64,000 nucleotides of DNA, from positions 434,001-498,000 of the forward strand of contig NBAY01000020.1 in NCBI GenBank assembly GCA_002794775.1. The letters run 5' to 3'. Position 1 is the stretch's first letter. Each line of letters begins with the position of its first letter. The stretch comes from Porodaedalea pini (lineage: Eukaryota; Basidiomycota; Agaricomycetes; Hymenochaetales; Hymenochaetaceae). Below, piece by piece: positions 1 through 11,662 of this stretch. Both the position numbers and the translations under genes were made by a program. A model generated the notes under the pieces. That model saw nothing but the letters and a program-made list of their open reading frames with translations, had not been told where the DNA came from and searched no databases.

Positions 1-1131
1 CAGGAATCACGCGAGTCTCCCTCCTGTTGTCCGGCATTCGGGCGACCTGCGACTTGCTGCGCATGCGCGGGCGAACCTTATTGTACCACTCCCATGTCAG
101 ACGCATGATTTCGCCGTCGGCCTCGTATGGTGAAGGAATCTCGGAGTAATTGAAGCGGGCGGTGGGTCTCCGTACGAAGACGGCGGAGCACGTCGCGAAG
201 TTGACCTCGATGTAGGCCGGGATGAAGATGAAGGGTGCGGCGTAGGGCGGAAGGTGGAAGGGAGTGAGGCCAGTGTCCGATGATGAGGCTTCAGCTGAGC
301 TGGGCTTTTCGGCAGACTGGGTCTTTTCAGTAGGCTCTGAAGCTGAAGCGTCGGCCGTTTCAGACTCTGATTCTGAAACAGCGGCCTCTATTGCCTCCTT
401 TTCCTCAGATTCAGACTCTGGACCAGCCTCCTTTATTTCTGAAGGTTCTCGTAAGAAGCGGATTGCTTCTGGGTCGACGCTGATCATGTCTCCCGGTGCA
501 ATACGCGTGTTGGCATTCGTGTGCTGCAATTTGTCAATAAACCAAATTTTCGATGAGATAAGAAAGGACTGCACCTTCTTCCCATTAAGAATTACCCGCC
601 CGTGGATAACCATCCTCCTAGCTTCATACACAGAGTGTGCAAAGCAGCACCGGAAGATAAACACATCAATCCTGCGCTCGACCTCTTCAAACATCAAGCT
701 CGCTACAGGCGCCTGCGCGAGCTGGTCCTGCTCCTCACGCAGCGCCTTCTCTTTCGCCGCTTGCTTCTCTCTGAGAGCCCATTTGTTGAGCGGTTCAAGG
801 TCATCGCCGACTGCGCGGCGTGTGTGCGGGCGCACGTCGGGCAGCGTTGAGGGCAGGTACCACCGCTTAAAGATTTTCTCGTTAATAAAGTCGCCGTGGT
901 ATGCACGTGTAAGCTGCTTGGACTTCCAACGCTGTTGGAAGAGCGTCTTTCCCGAGTCGGTGAAGATGGTTTCGTCGCGTAGCTCGGTCAGGGAACGGCG
1001 GTAGAGGTTGTAGAGGTTCCGCGGCGACCAGCTCTGCAGAGTAAATTAACGAATATATATTCATACACATACAAGCCACGTACCATTCGCGGAAGCGCCC
1101 TCCTGATACCAAACACATTCTTGTCCCTCAT
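1..1131 (-). CDS. NAM9: Mitochondrial small-subunit ribosomal protein uS4m (Nam9-like), 3' end outside window
   Basis: Mitoribosomal protein of the S4 family, which binds small-subunit rRNA in the mitochondrial matrix. The start ATG is at 1131-1129 and the protein opens MRDKNVFGIRRALPRM. Three exons are readable: 1131-1084, 1033-575 and 523 to beyond the window start, joined by GT-AG introns of 50 and 51 nt in frame. The S4 RNA-binding fold is visible as VERRIDVFIFRCCFAHSVYE followed by ARRMVIHGRVILNGKK. A Ser/Glu-rich linker (about residues 205-250) follows, then the fungal extension with FNYSEIPSPYEADGEIMRL and WEWYNKVRPRMRSKSQ. At least 343 codons are present without a stop. It lies divergent from the GCP2 gene. 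The plus-strand open frame at 264-1004 is its antisense shadow. The family assignment comes from remembered conservation of these motifs in basidiomycete Nam9. Confidence 0.88.
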
Positions 1132-1280
1132 ATTGACGACGAGCGAGCCTTGCGTCGGCGAACGAAAGGACAAGTGCAACTTCAAGCGGATGAAAATGTC
1201 GCTCAAGCGGCGATCTTTCCTAATCCGTTATCAACTCTCCTCCTACCTCAACCACTGCCTTGAAGTACTGCTTGATCTTC
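1132..1280. promoter_or_regulatory. Short divergent intergenic region between NAM9 and SPC97
   Basis: Only about 150 bp separate the NAM9 start (minus strand) from the proposed GCP2 start (plus strand), so the two housekeeping genes probably share a bidirectional promoter. No TATA box stands out. If the GCP2 start is wrong (see that entry), the region would be up to about 250 bp long. Confidence 0.4.
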
Positions 1281-4200
1281 ATGGACCCTTTCACACCCAA
1301 AACGCGCTCGCGCGTGCGAAAGGATAAGCTCACATTGTCTGCCAAGCAATATTCAAAGGTGAAGGACATGCTAGTAGGAGAGAGACGCGTCTGACTTGAG
1401 CGCGTTCAAGATCGCGGGCACGATCGCGTCGGTGCGTCGGAACAGGCTTGGTGAGGTCGGCGAAGACGATAATGCTATATTCGGAGGTAGGTCATTCTTC
1501 TCGCATTGAAATTCATTTATTGACACAATTGTGGTGATAGAAAGCAGCGAGCCATCGTTCATCGCAGAAAAGTCATTCGTGAGCGCGCCGCTCAACTCAC
1601 GCGTACCCGTTCAGGCGACGACCACAAAAAGGAAGGGCAAGCAAAAGGCTGAATCCTTAGATCGAGTACCGCTGGAGGTGCAGGAAGCATTGATTCTAGA
1701 GGACCTCTTGTTCGTTCTTATGGTGCGCGTGTTCTTTTATTGGCATAATCGTACTACTAAATGATTGTGCTCAGGGCATTGAAGGAACATACATAACATA
1801 TCCCCCGGACTACTCCTTCGAAGACGAAAATCCTCTACACGGTGTACGATTTGTCGCGTCACCATCCCTTGATCCATCTCTGCGCGACCTAGTCGAACGC
1901 GTTCTGCCTCTCGCAACATTCTATACCGCGATAACGGCCTTTGTCCAAGCTCGTAGTCATCTCGAATATGGCCTCGTTAACCACGCGCTTTGCGCTGCCA
2001 TACGAGACATGCTCAAGGACTACCACACCCTCCTCTCGCAACTCGAACATGCTTTCCAGTACTCGCCGTCCTTCTCGCTCCAGAAACTGTGGTTCTACGT
2101 CCATCCAACGTTACATACACTCTCACTGATCTACGGACTCATCACCGAGCTGGTTGAGGTCGAGGAACCGCCAGAGTCGGAGTCAGAGTCGGGCTCCGAC
2201 GAGAGTGAGGAAGACCCAGAGGAGCGGGCGCGGAACGAGGCACTCGGGCTCGGCGGTGCGAAATTCAAAGCACTGGTCAGTGAGATGAAGAAGAGTACAG
2301 GCGGGAATGACGCTCCCGCGGGACCCGCAAAGGGCGGAGAGGTGCTTACAATCCTACATGAGCGCCTGCAGCGCATGTCGGGTGATCCATCGGCTTTGGC
2401 ACTGCACCGCGCGCTCATGCATGCTGCGGGCCGCCCATACGCGCAGATGCTCGTTGCATGGACCCGTGGTGGGAAGCTTGACGACCCGTATGAAGAATTT
2501 TGCGTGAAGGAGAGCAAGTTCATTGATAAGGGCAATTTGGACGTGGATTATACGGACGAATACTGGGAACGTAGATATACTCTGAGGGACGGATCAACAC
2601 CTACAGGAGGGCCGAAAAGGCTTCAGGCGGGAATTCCTTCTGCACGAACACCTGGTGGGCGACTTCCTTGCGGAGCATGCGTACCACCTTTACTCGAGAG
2701 CTGGAAGCACAAGGTTTTGCTTTCCGGCAAGTATTTGAATGTGCTTCAGGAGTGCGGCAGGGAGATCAAGAGGTCGATTGCTCTCGATGAGGATGATTTT
2801 GCCATGGAAGATGACAAGTGAGTGGATTCCCCCATAGCACGCGATATTCTTAAGGACCCTATACGTAGGTTTTACAAATCCATTGAAGACGCGTATGCAT
2901 TCGCGAACAGCACCCTTGTGAACGTCCTTCTGCACGATCAGCAGCTCATTCCACGTCTTCGCTCGCTCAAGCATTACTTCTTCCTCTCACAATCCGCCTT
3001 CCTCACACACTTCCTCGACGCCGCGCATACGGAACTACGCAAGTCTGCGCGTGCGGCGAACCGCGACAAGCTGCAGAGTCTGCTCGATGTCGCTCTGAAC
3101 GCTGATGGGTGTACGTTTGTAGCAGAGGGAGAACCGACGTTCAAAGAGGATGTGAAGGTCGATATGGCGAATAGCGGACTGTATGAGTGGCTCATGAAGA
3201 TTGTGAGCGTGAACGGGGTTATTGGTGGCGATGAGGGCGGGGACATGGGTACAGAAATGGGAAATGACGAGGGGAGGAGGTCGAAGGATAAGGATGAGAA
3301 GGACAAGAGCAAGCTCCTAGGTATTTTGATCGCACATATTAAGAAGCAGCAGTCTGACAAGCCATACTCTCTTTCAGCCATCGACGCCTTCCTGCTCGAC
3401 TACAAAGTCAAATTCCCTCTCTCACTCGTCATCTCTCGAAAGACGATCGTGCGCTACCAGCTACTCTTCCGCTTCCTGCTACATTTGCGCAGCGTCGAGC
3501 AGGCGCTGCTGTCAATGTGGGTAGAGCATACCACCGCGCCCTGGAGGCCGAGGACGGCCTCCAACTTTCCTGGATCTGAGGAGAAGTTTCAGGACGTCTC
3601 GCACTGGCGCAGAAGTGTGTTCCTGCTACGGGCGCGTATGTTGGCATTCGTCCAGCAGCTTCTCGCGTTTGTGACCGCGCAAGTGCTCGAGCCAAATTGG
3701 CGTCGCCTTGAGGCAGCGCTCGCGCGCGTTGGCACTGTTGATGCACTATTGCGTGCACATGTTGATTTTCTTGATACATGCTTGAAGGAGTGTATGCTAA
3801 CGAGTGCAAGGCTTATCAAGGTATGTTCCTGTTGCGCTGCTTCATTCCTTGAGCATTCGAGCGTTTGTTCTGACGACATCCCAGACGTTCGAGAAGCTAA
3901 TAACCACGTGCATGACGTTTGCGCTGTACACTGCGTCGTTCACTAAGGCCGCAAACACAGCACTGGCGACACTGGAACCTGAAGCTGAACAACACGCGAG
4001 GGAGAAGCGTTGGGACTTTTTCAAGAAGTTCAACACAAACTTTGATCATTGGTGCGTAAACCATCTTGCATGGATCATTACTGAATTTCTGATGCGTACG
4101 GTGTTTTGTCCATGTGACATCAGGTTCAACGTACGTTCTTCAGCCTTTTCGCTGTGCTCTAGCTTACTGACCACACTTCATAGACTCATCTCGACTGCGT

Positions 4201-4288
4201 ACAGTATTATGCGTCGAGCGAAAACGGTGCTCTGCTCCCTCTCGTCACTAGACTCACAAGTATAAAGAGCGCAAAGTCGTCAATCTGA
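1281..4288 (+). CDS. SPC97: Gamma-tubulin complex component 2 (GCP2/Spc97-like)
   Basis: Component of the gamma-tubulin small complex that nucleates microtubules at the spindle pole body. Eight exons join in frame to about 865 aa: 1281-1313, 1378-1486, 1541-1722, 1775-2817, 2869-3820, 3885-4051, 4124-4130 and 4184-4288. GCP2 hallmarks are LEDLLFVLM then GIEGTYITYP in the N-terminal GRIP1 region, DPYEEFCVKESKFID, DVDYTDEYWERRYTLRDG, KVLLSGKYLNVLQECG, and the GRIP2 end FDHWFNTHLDCVQYYAS. An acidic low-complexity insert lies around residues 235-260. The seventh exon is only 7 nt (G TTC AAC); it is supported by the family-like end it creates, although the intron-retaining frame is also open. The first exon and its 64-nt intron are tentative, and from 1378 onward the structure is firm. 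NAM9 lies upstream and the F-box gene is in tandem downstream. Confidence 0.88.
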
Positions 4289-4600
4289 TTCTAAGGCCTC
4301 TGAACTTGTGGGATACGTTATCTCTGGGCCATCTTGCGATTTTTGTTCCACTGTTGTTGTTGTCATCTACTCTTCCTGCTGTCTTTTTACCGCTGTCAAC
4401 TCGTACAGTCGTCACTCCATGATCTTCCCTTCTAATTTTAGTTATTTAAACTACATCAATATTGATTTTTATGATCGGCGTTCGAAAATTCGGTTTACGT
4501 CGGTCACATGCTTGGCACGTGCAGCAAGCTATTCATTGACATCATCTTCCGCGATAGTAAGTAAGCGAATCCCCTTGTGCCATGCTCACGAAGTCCAGCC
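4289..4600. other. Intergenic region, SPC97 3' end to F-box start
   Basis: About 310 bp between the GCP2 stop and the F-box ATG. It is T-rich, which fits a 3' UTR followed by a promoter. An open frame at 4308-4634 crosses into the F-box gene in another frame and looks fortuitous. No other feature seen. Confidence 0.5.
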
Positions 4601-6636
4601 ATGCTTAACAGCCTACCTCCAGAGCTCGTGCTGAGCATCCTTGGATATTGTAACGCTCAGACGCTATCCAATGTACAGCTCGTGAGTCGAGAATGGTTAC
4701 ACTTCATTATAGAGAACGAGAACACTGTCTATCATGCTGCTGCTATCTACCATGGCTTTGCCGATTTGTCTCAAACATTGGAGGACGTAACTTCCGACTG
4801 GTCAGAGATAAAGTCCCCAGGTGATTGGAGGTTTGGAGGATGGAAGGACTTCTGTGCGTTTGCTTCCGAGGTCTTGAAGTTAATGACGAGCTGTGATATG
4901 GGTATCTAGGTCGCAGACGCTTCCAGTTGGAGAATAACTGGGAAGGGCGTGGTTCGGCACCCCGGACGACATTATTTAGGGGTACGGGAAAGGACGTCCA
5001 TAGGTTCAAATTGGATGAGAGGAAGCACACGCGTTTTATCATCACTACACATCGGAGAGGCGGATTAAGGGTCTCGTGCATGGACACCGACGCCGTTCTG
5101 TTCGAGCTTGGCAAGGTAATGCGCTTTATCTCCAGCAGCAGTCGGGAAGATATGACCAAGCATCCAAGCTGACGATTCTGGTTTCCATCGGTAGCAATAT
5201 GTGCGTCATTTCGCACACTGCGAGTATGAGAACGGGTTCCTCATCTTCGACCGGTTTCATCCGCACGCACTCGAGATATGGCGTCTTGAATCCGAGGAGT
5301 GGGATGGAACTGTTCCGACTTCGAATGTCTCACACAGGCCCGATGAGGCTCAGCTGAACGCACCAGCGCGTCATGTAGAACCAAACGCAAGCGTGACGTA
5401 TCCACGACGCGGTGGTTTCTCGCCCTGGGCACTGTTCACGCCAGACAACAGCCCTCGAGCATATCGCTTCGTGTACCCGACACTACTCGTCGGCTCAGAG
5501 TGGGGGCAGGAGCTATACATCTTCGACGTGCCATCGACAAGGCTCGTTGAGACTATCCCGATTCCGCCTGCTGCGATCCCGCAGGGCGGCAACAGCGTGC
5601 ACATTAACTACGTCGAGCTCGGTGCACGGCACGCCTTTGTGTGTACGCCGTTCGGTGTGCTTATCCTCCCGCGGTTCCAATCGCACGGGGCGCGGAATGG
5701 GAATGCTGTTCCGGAATTCCTTGACTTCCCGAGCGCCGATTCGGCTCTGTGCATCCCCCAGCTAGTACGCCACTACGCAGCGCGCATGGTGCAGACGTTC
5801 GGCGCGCCGAGAAACGAGGCGATGCGCGAGTTTATCGTAACGGCTCCGCGTGTTCCGGAGCAGAGCACGGCACTTGTGCGCATTGGAGAGGACAGGCAGG
5901 AATTCAGTGCCGGTTCGTCTGTCCCTTTTCTTCATTCTCCATCATCTGTTCTTCCTGTAATAAAAAAGTGGGTTACATGTTTTTCGTTAAATAGTACACG
6001 TCTCTCCGGACGGCAAGGACTTTACCGCTATCACGATTTTCGGTGTTGCATATCTCGTGCGCGACTTTGAACGCGTCTTTCGCGGCGAAGCGAGGTTTTC
6101 AGATGTTGCACTGCGGATACATATGGGCACATCGTCGCTCAACCTCGCATTCGATCATGATCGCGCCATCATCCAAACCGTACGTACTCTTCCATACTTA
6201 ACTTCCACCTAATTAAATCAACATTAGATCCACGGCATCTTCATCCTATGTCTTCACACCTCCGCACCATATAGCGTAATTACTCCACACGTGCATCCAA
6301 CCCAACTTGCTCCCCAGCCAACAATTTTCCCTGAACTCTCCGCGTACCAGCTCCTGCATTTCCGGAACCCGCTCCCACTGCGACTTGTGAGCTGCGTGAA
6401 GCTGACGCGGACGGCCGTGTGGCTCGATTGGAGCGCGCGTGCGCTGGAAGAGGTAGAAGGGCGAGTGGCGCCGCTGCCCGAGGACGAAGATGGGTTTGGG
6501 CCGGTGGGAGAGGAGGTGATGAGGGAAGAACATCCGTATGGTGAGTTATCCTGGAATCATCTAAGAGTATGTAGGGAGAGAATTGATGATGGTGTGCAGC
6601 GACAAGGATGGTCTGTCGGATCGATTTCGCGCCTAG
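4601..6636 (+). CDS. F-box protein with long C-terminal region
   Basis: The N-terminus reads LPPELVLSILGYCNAQTLSN then VQLVSREW, a typical F-box, so the protein is probably a substrate receptor of an SCF ubiquitin ligase. The substrate cannot be read from sequence. Six exons give about 578 aa: 4601-4853, 4910-5115, 5195-5912, 5995-6179, 6228-6540 and 6575-6636. The long C-terminal part, with stretches such as FAHCEYENGFLIFDRF and GQELYIFDVPSTRLVETIPI, has the beta-strand-rich look of the repeat or propeller domains common in fungal F-box proteins, but no named repeat is clear. I chose ATG 4601 because the F-box follows directly; an in-frame ATG at 4577 would add eight residues. The last intron is unusually short (34 nt); without it the frame runs on with unconvincing composition. 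Confidence 0.78.
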
Positions 6637-6711
6637 AGACGTCGATCCGGAGACGAGGTATATGCAATATTAACGTTGCGTTTTATATAACGGTAGAATG
6701 GGTGCACTGTA
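6637..6711. other. Short 3' flank of the F-box gene
   Basis: AT-rich, ending in the TA dinucleotide (6710-6711) into which the next element inserted. Nothing else seen. Confidence 0.4.
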
Positions 6712-7516
6712 CAGTCTTGGACCGGTCCTTGAACCAGTACATTTTGATTTTGGTTTTGTACAACATTTACAAAATTTTATTTCAAAACAAAAATACTACA
6801 TGAAAACAATTTATGTTAAGTCCATCCATGCCCAATTTTAGGTGGAGGCAATGAAAGAAAAAATATATATAAAGGATTTATGTTTTGAGGCCAGAATGAG
6901 TTGCCACCGGTCCTTGCACCACAAGTTTCCCACGCTCAGTTCATTTGTGATTTGAGCTCCCCCTTGACATTTTCAGGGTGAATAAATTCTAATTCACAAT
7001 AAATCTCATTTATAAGTTTAAAATTAGGAATTGCGGATTCCAGGTGGCCTTTTTTTGTGTTTTGTATACTTCAGTCAGGGACTTTTGGATTCAAGTTGAT
7101 GGAAATTTGACGCGTTGAAGGTCACGTGACCAAGTCAGATCGCCCTCAGCCTAGTCAATGAAGCCTGTTGAATTTTTATACAAGTAAATACTGAACCGAT
7201 TTTCTTGAAATTTTGTACACACAATTTTATTATGGCTACAGATTCACCAGATGTTTTTGTTTGAATTTTGAGCTGTTCCTTTTGTAAATATTGTGGCAAA
7301 CAAATTTCAAACTAGTGCAGATCATTACTTTCTTAGGAGTGTTTGACTCATAACTTCACATATTCTGCAGCAAAGCATACAAATTTTTTTCTGACAATGT
7401 TTTATGTTAATTAGAGTCTATTGGGATAGTTTTCTGAGATGAAAAAGCTTTTGTTGCTGTGTTATAGGTAGGGTGATGCAAGGACCGGTGGTGGTGCAAG
7501 GACCGGTCCAAGACTG
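6712..7516. mobile_element. 805-bp TA-flanked MITE (CAGTCTTGG termini)
   Basis: A perfect 20-bp terminal inverted repeat starting CAGTCTTGGACCGG is at 6712-6731, with its complement at 7497-7516. TA dinucleotides flank both ends (6710-6711 and 7517-7518), as in Tc1/mariner/pogo insertions. The interior is AT-rich and has no transposase-like frame, so it is non-autonomous. A second inverted pair of about 15 bp (core ACCGGTCCTTGCA, at about 6905-6919 and 7477-7491) lies inside, which suggests a nested or composite element. Confidence 0.8.
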
Positions 7517-7518
7517 TA

Positions 7519-7769
7519 CATGTACATATTTTTTGGTACGCCAGGAATGTAAGACTTTATCGTTTCATTCGATTCTTTCAGGACAAGTACTCTCGCTGCT
7601 GGTTCTAGCACTGAGATTCTAGTGATCGTAGGGACCATACGGTCTCTGACGTCAACGTTTTTCACATGACTCGGAGGAGGTGAAGACGGCGAGCCCGACA
7701 AGCCCGGTACGTGCTAGCAAATATTGATGACTCTACGCATGCCCCTCTCCATATTCTTAGAACTGTATA
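7519..7769 (-). other. Flank of the MITE with a weak minus-strand coding-like segment
   Basis: On the minus strand from about 7701 an open frame begins MSGSPSSPPPSHVKNVDV and stays open into the MITE. Its composition up to the MITE edge looks coding (VPTITRISVLEPAARVLVL), so this may be a gene fragment cut by the insertion. No family recognised. Confidence 0.25.
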
Positions 7770-8545
7770 CTGTATATATAGATGGACCTATGCGGGGAGG
7801 TGGATTAGGTTCGACTCTATTTTTGGAGGTCAACGGAACCGGAGTAGCTCGGCCGTGACTCGGAGCTTATCTTTGCTTGAAACTCCTTAAGCTTGCCTTG
7901 GCTGGAGTACGCGATTGTACGGATGTCTGTACGCGGTTATACGGAATTTGAATAAAGGCACGTACATGCGCTGGCACCCATACAATAGCGCTCAGCGGTA
8001 CAGTTGTGCCTCTCAAATCATGTAGTCATATATGCTTTGCATGTGAGAGAAACAAAGTATTACTGTTGCTATTGCTATTAGATGAAGACTGATTGGGTTT
8101 CGACTGCATTTCTGCGCTCAGAAGGCGGGACCTTTAGGACTCTCGGGCTTTGCTCGAAACTCTCATGCTCCTTTCCTGGTGAAGCCCAGGCTCACGATTG
8201 TACGCCCGGGCCCGGCTATCCCGTTTCTCTGGTACGCGGTTGTACGAACTCAGAGTAGATCTAGAGGCACGAACGTGCGCTGGCATCCGTTCAAATATTC
8301 ATGACTGCAGACGTATTTTTCGTCTACAGTGGATTGAGTTGGAGTTTATACGTTTGAAGGGCAATATCGATGGTTCGGGAACCTTGAGGAAGTCACCTGC
8401 ATCATGATATATAAAGTTACTAAGTATTTCTTTGAACAATATAGAAAGAAGAAACGCATGCAGTCTGCTCTCCTCGGAGCGTCCCTTAGCTATATCCCGG
8501 TCCACGACCATACGGACCGGCGTCAAGGAGGCATGCGCTGGCAGC
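7770..8545. repeat. Three highly diverged tandem copies of an approximately 270-bp unit
   Basis: Three segments share the same ordered landmarks: a GATTGGGTT/GGATTAGGTT-like start, a CTTGAAACTC-like block, ATTGTACG, TACGCGGTT(A/G)TACG, then GGCACG(T/A)ACATGCGCTGGCA-like ends near 7976, 8287 and 8545. The third is the most decayed. No intact reading frame is conserved. They are probably decayed repeats or pseudogene fragments. Confidence 0.4.
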
Positions 8546-9061
8546 AATTAATTTAGAGAGTACCGCGGTTGCACTGGCAAGCTCCGTTGTCCACGTCACT
8601 TTCCCCTCAATAATCCAAGCCGAGCTCTCTCCTAAACTGGAGGAAATTGTCGAAGTTAGTTCGCTTATTCCTCGCGAATTTGGCTAGTATATTATAGTGG
8701 ATGTGTCGCGGTAGTAGAAATTGTACTTAATTGCACAGAGATGACGGATTTGAATGTATATAGCTCGGCAGAGAGATTTTCAGGCACAGCTGTGAGCTGT
8801 CTTGCTCTTGGATATATTCCGTCCAATTCAATGATTTTATTTTAAATAGCTGAAGTCGTTCTTTCCTTCCTACCACCACTACTACAGTCGCCTCTGCAGC
8901 TCACCTACCTTGAACAGCAGTGAGTCCGACAACCCCGATATTAATAGCCAGATAAAAATAGGCCGCTTCGTTTCCCAATCCGGGGAACTGGGCCTGCTTT
9001 CGTGTGGAACGGAACACAAGCGCAAGGGCGCACGCTTTCTCGTCCTTTCCACCACCATACC
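8546..9061. other. Upstream region of the membrane/coiled-coil gene
   Basis: Includes a pyrimidine-rich stretch at about 8855-8900 just before the next gene, which suits a fungal core promoter or 5' UTR. The overlapping frames here have biased composition only. Confidence 0.3.
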
Positions 9062-11662
9062 ATGCACGACTCTGCCAGCAGCAGCAGCATGGTCAACAGC
9101 GGTGACGGAGGCGGCGGAGCATGGCTGCGCGACGACCACCGCATCATTCTCTACACGCTCGTCAGCCTTGCACTCGTCGTCGGTGGCCACCGCACGTGGC
9201 AGGAGTACCATAGGCACAGGGAAAACGCTGCGCGCAGAGCACGGATACTGCGCCTTGTTGAGAGTTCGCGGAAAGAGAAGGAGAGGGAGAGGAAAGTGGG
9301 GTTGGGGTTGGAGGCTGTGGACAGGGACGCGGCGAATGCGCCGCCACCGGCGGTGGCAGTAACCCATGATGAAGCGGAAGTGACCTCAGAGTCGCTACGC
9401 GCTGGTTCAAGCACATCGCTGTCGGCATCGACGTCGGCAGCGGACCTCAAAGCCCGCAGTGAGAGCGCGAACGCCGCCAAGCGCCCGAAGGAGCGCCGGA
9501 AGCGCGGGCGGGACGTGTACAAGGAGGTCCTCAAACAGGAGCGCAAGAAAATTCCAGCGTCTGGTGCTGGTACATTGGCCGCCTCGGCGAAGCTGAACCC
9601 GACATTCCTGCAGATCTCGGGCTCCGACGCCGACGCCTCCCGCTCCCGCTCCCGCTCCTCGTCAAGGGCGCGTTCCGAATATGACTCCACCGAGGATACG
9701 CCGAGGCCGCGGGCAAAACCTGCCGAGTCGTCTTTCCAATTTCATCCCCCGCCAGCAACTGCGACTCAAAATGCACATGATGCGGACGGCCGCTCGGACT
9801 GCTCGTCCATGTCCATGTCGGACTCACTTTCTTCCCTCGGCGTGGCCACGTGCGGGCCGAGTTCAAGTATTAGTGTTAGTGATGCGAGCACGAGCGCAAG
9901 TAAAGACGACGAACGTGCGAGGTACGCCGATACTGCTACCAATCTCGAGCCTCACACGCCGACGCCGCCGCTCACTCATAGCGGCCCCTCAAGCACCGCG
10001 TCCGAACCTGTTTCCTCGAGTTCTGCATCCGCCGGCGCTGGTTCGCCGCCCCACTCACTCAACCCTGACTTCATCATTGAGGATGCCGAATCACAGTCCC
10101 TTCAGACTATAGCGATCTCGCAGCCTATTCCGTCCGTCCTTGCTATCAAGGCGCAACCATCCTGGCTTGGCTTTGGGTCTTCCAGTCCGTTGCGAAATGA
10201 CAACAGGCAGCACGCTCATTCGAAGACGCACCCGAAGACGCCTTCATCCGGCTCTGCAGCATCGCTTGCTGTATCCGATGCGAGTGCGAGTGGGAGCTCT
10301 GGATCGGGATGGGAGAACGAAGGCCATGCGGCCGCGTTTTACGGACGCCGAGGGAGCAAAAGTCCACCGCCGCCACGTTTCCGCGCTCTCTCACGCGCAT
10401 GCGCGCCCGTATCTCCACTTCCACCTAACCCTTCTCTTCCTGGACCGGGAACGGGAGCCTCGCCGAGCCCGACGCCGCCTCCGCACGCACAAGGCGCTTC
10501 GTACCGCACCGCGCTCGAACAGGCGAGGAGGCGGGAGGATGCGCACCGGCGTGAGGCGGAGCGCTTTAAACAGGAGTGCGATGTACTGAGGTTGAGGTGG
10601 AATGAGGATGTGGAGAGGGGACGGAGGAGGGAAGCTGAGGTTCGTTTGATTTCTTTTTCTCTCTTCACTCTTACTTTTTTTCCCCGCATAAGTGCTATAT
10701 TATTCGGATACTGACTGCTGTCTATTTCTGATATCCTTCAGCTCCAGGCGCAGCTTCAGCAGGTGACGAGTCAGATGAATGCGCTATCCATGACGGTATC
10801 GCAAATGCAGATGCATCCCCATCCTTTCCTTCCACATACGCACAGTCAACACGGCCAGCAAACCCATTCCAGCTTCCCTATGCATCCTCCTCTACCTTCT
10901 CTCCCACCTATGTCCTCCATGCCTGGATCGTCCCCTTATGGCTTTCCTCCACCACCTCCTTTCGCCAGCCCAGGACCATACGCATATCCGCTGATAGCGA
11001 CCCTCCCGCGTATGGCGCCGCGCTCTGCCTCGGGGTCCACCTCGGGTTCTCCGGCACGAGAATACGCGCTTGGTGCATTTGACGTTCCCGCTGGTGCTTC
11101 CTCAGAAGGGAGGGAAGGGGCTGAGGAGAGCAAGGAGGAAGAGGATGAGGTGAGCGAGGAACTTGCGGAGGCGATATTGAAGAGGCCCGGAAGTATGAGT
11201 ATGGGTGTGCGGTCGTCGCCTGCTTCTGCTTCTGGCTCAGGTTCTGGGTCTGTGATCTGTGCTTCGCCGACTGGATACGTGGGACGAGAGCCGGGATCAA
11301 GGAGCGCGAGCGTGGTGGGTCGTGCGACGCGCGATGGGTTCACGTTTGCGAGTTTGTCGGAGCTGGGGAACCCGCAGCCTAATCGGGGTACGGAGAGGGG
11401 GAGCGAGAGCGAGAGCGACTGGATATCCTTTGACAGGCGGGAAGATGGAGATGTGGGGAGAGATGGAGGTGTATGTGACGAAGACGTGGATGAAGCGATG
11501 AACGAAATCACTGAGGCTCCGTATACTCAGAGTGCCGAAGAAGGCGTTATGGTCTGGGAAGATGACGGACGTGATGATGCACCTCCGCCTGGAAACGACA
11601 TAGCTGATGCTCTTGGCTCTGCGGACGGCGTGGTGGAGAATGAAGGCGAGCTCGAGAGCTGA
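9062..11662 (+). CDS. Large low-complexity protein with N-terminal membrane segment and coiled coil (unknown function)
   Basis: Two exons (9062-10639 and 10742-11662, phase-0 intron of 102 nt) give about 832 aa. A single hydrophobic segment, RIILYTLVSLALVVGGHRTW at about residues 27-46, is followed at once by basic charged sequence, so it looks like a signal-anchored membrane protein with a cytosolic bulk. KRGRDVYKEVLKQERKK (about 150-170) and a heptad-like stretch spanning the splice site (ALEQARRREDAHRREAERF, then QAQLQQVTSQMNALSMTVS) suggest coiled coil. Most of the rest is Ser/Pro/Asp-rich and probably disordered. The 9062 ATG puts the membrane helix close to the N-terminus; an in-frame ATG at 9002 would add 20 residues. 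No family recognised; it could be a basidiomycete-specific scaffold. Confidence 0.7.

Noticed and set aside
264..1004. Plus-strand 246-codon open frame
   Set aside because: It is antisense to the NAM9 exons; the minus strand gives a recognisable protein with correct introns.
4052..4265. Intron-retained reading of the GCP2 end
   Set aside because: The frame is open, but it lacks the conserved HWFNTHLD end that splicing with the microexon creates.
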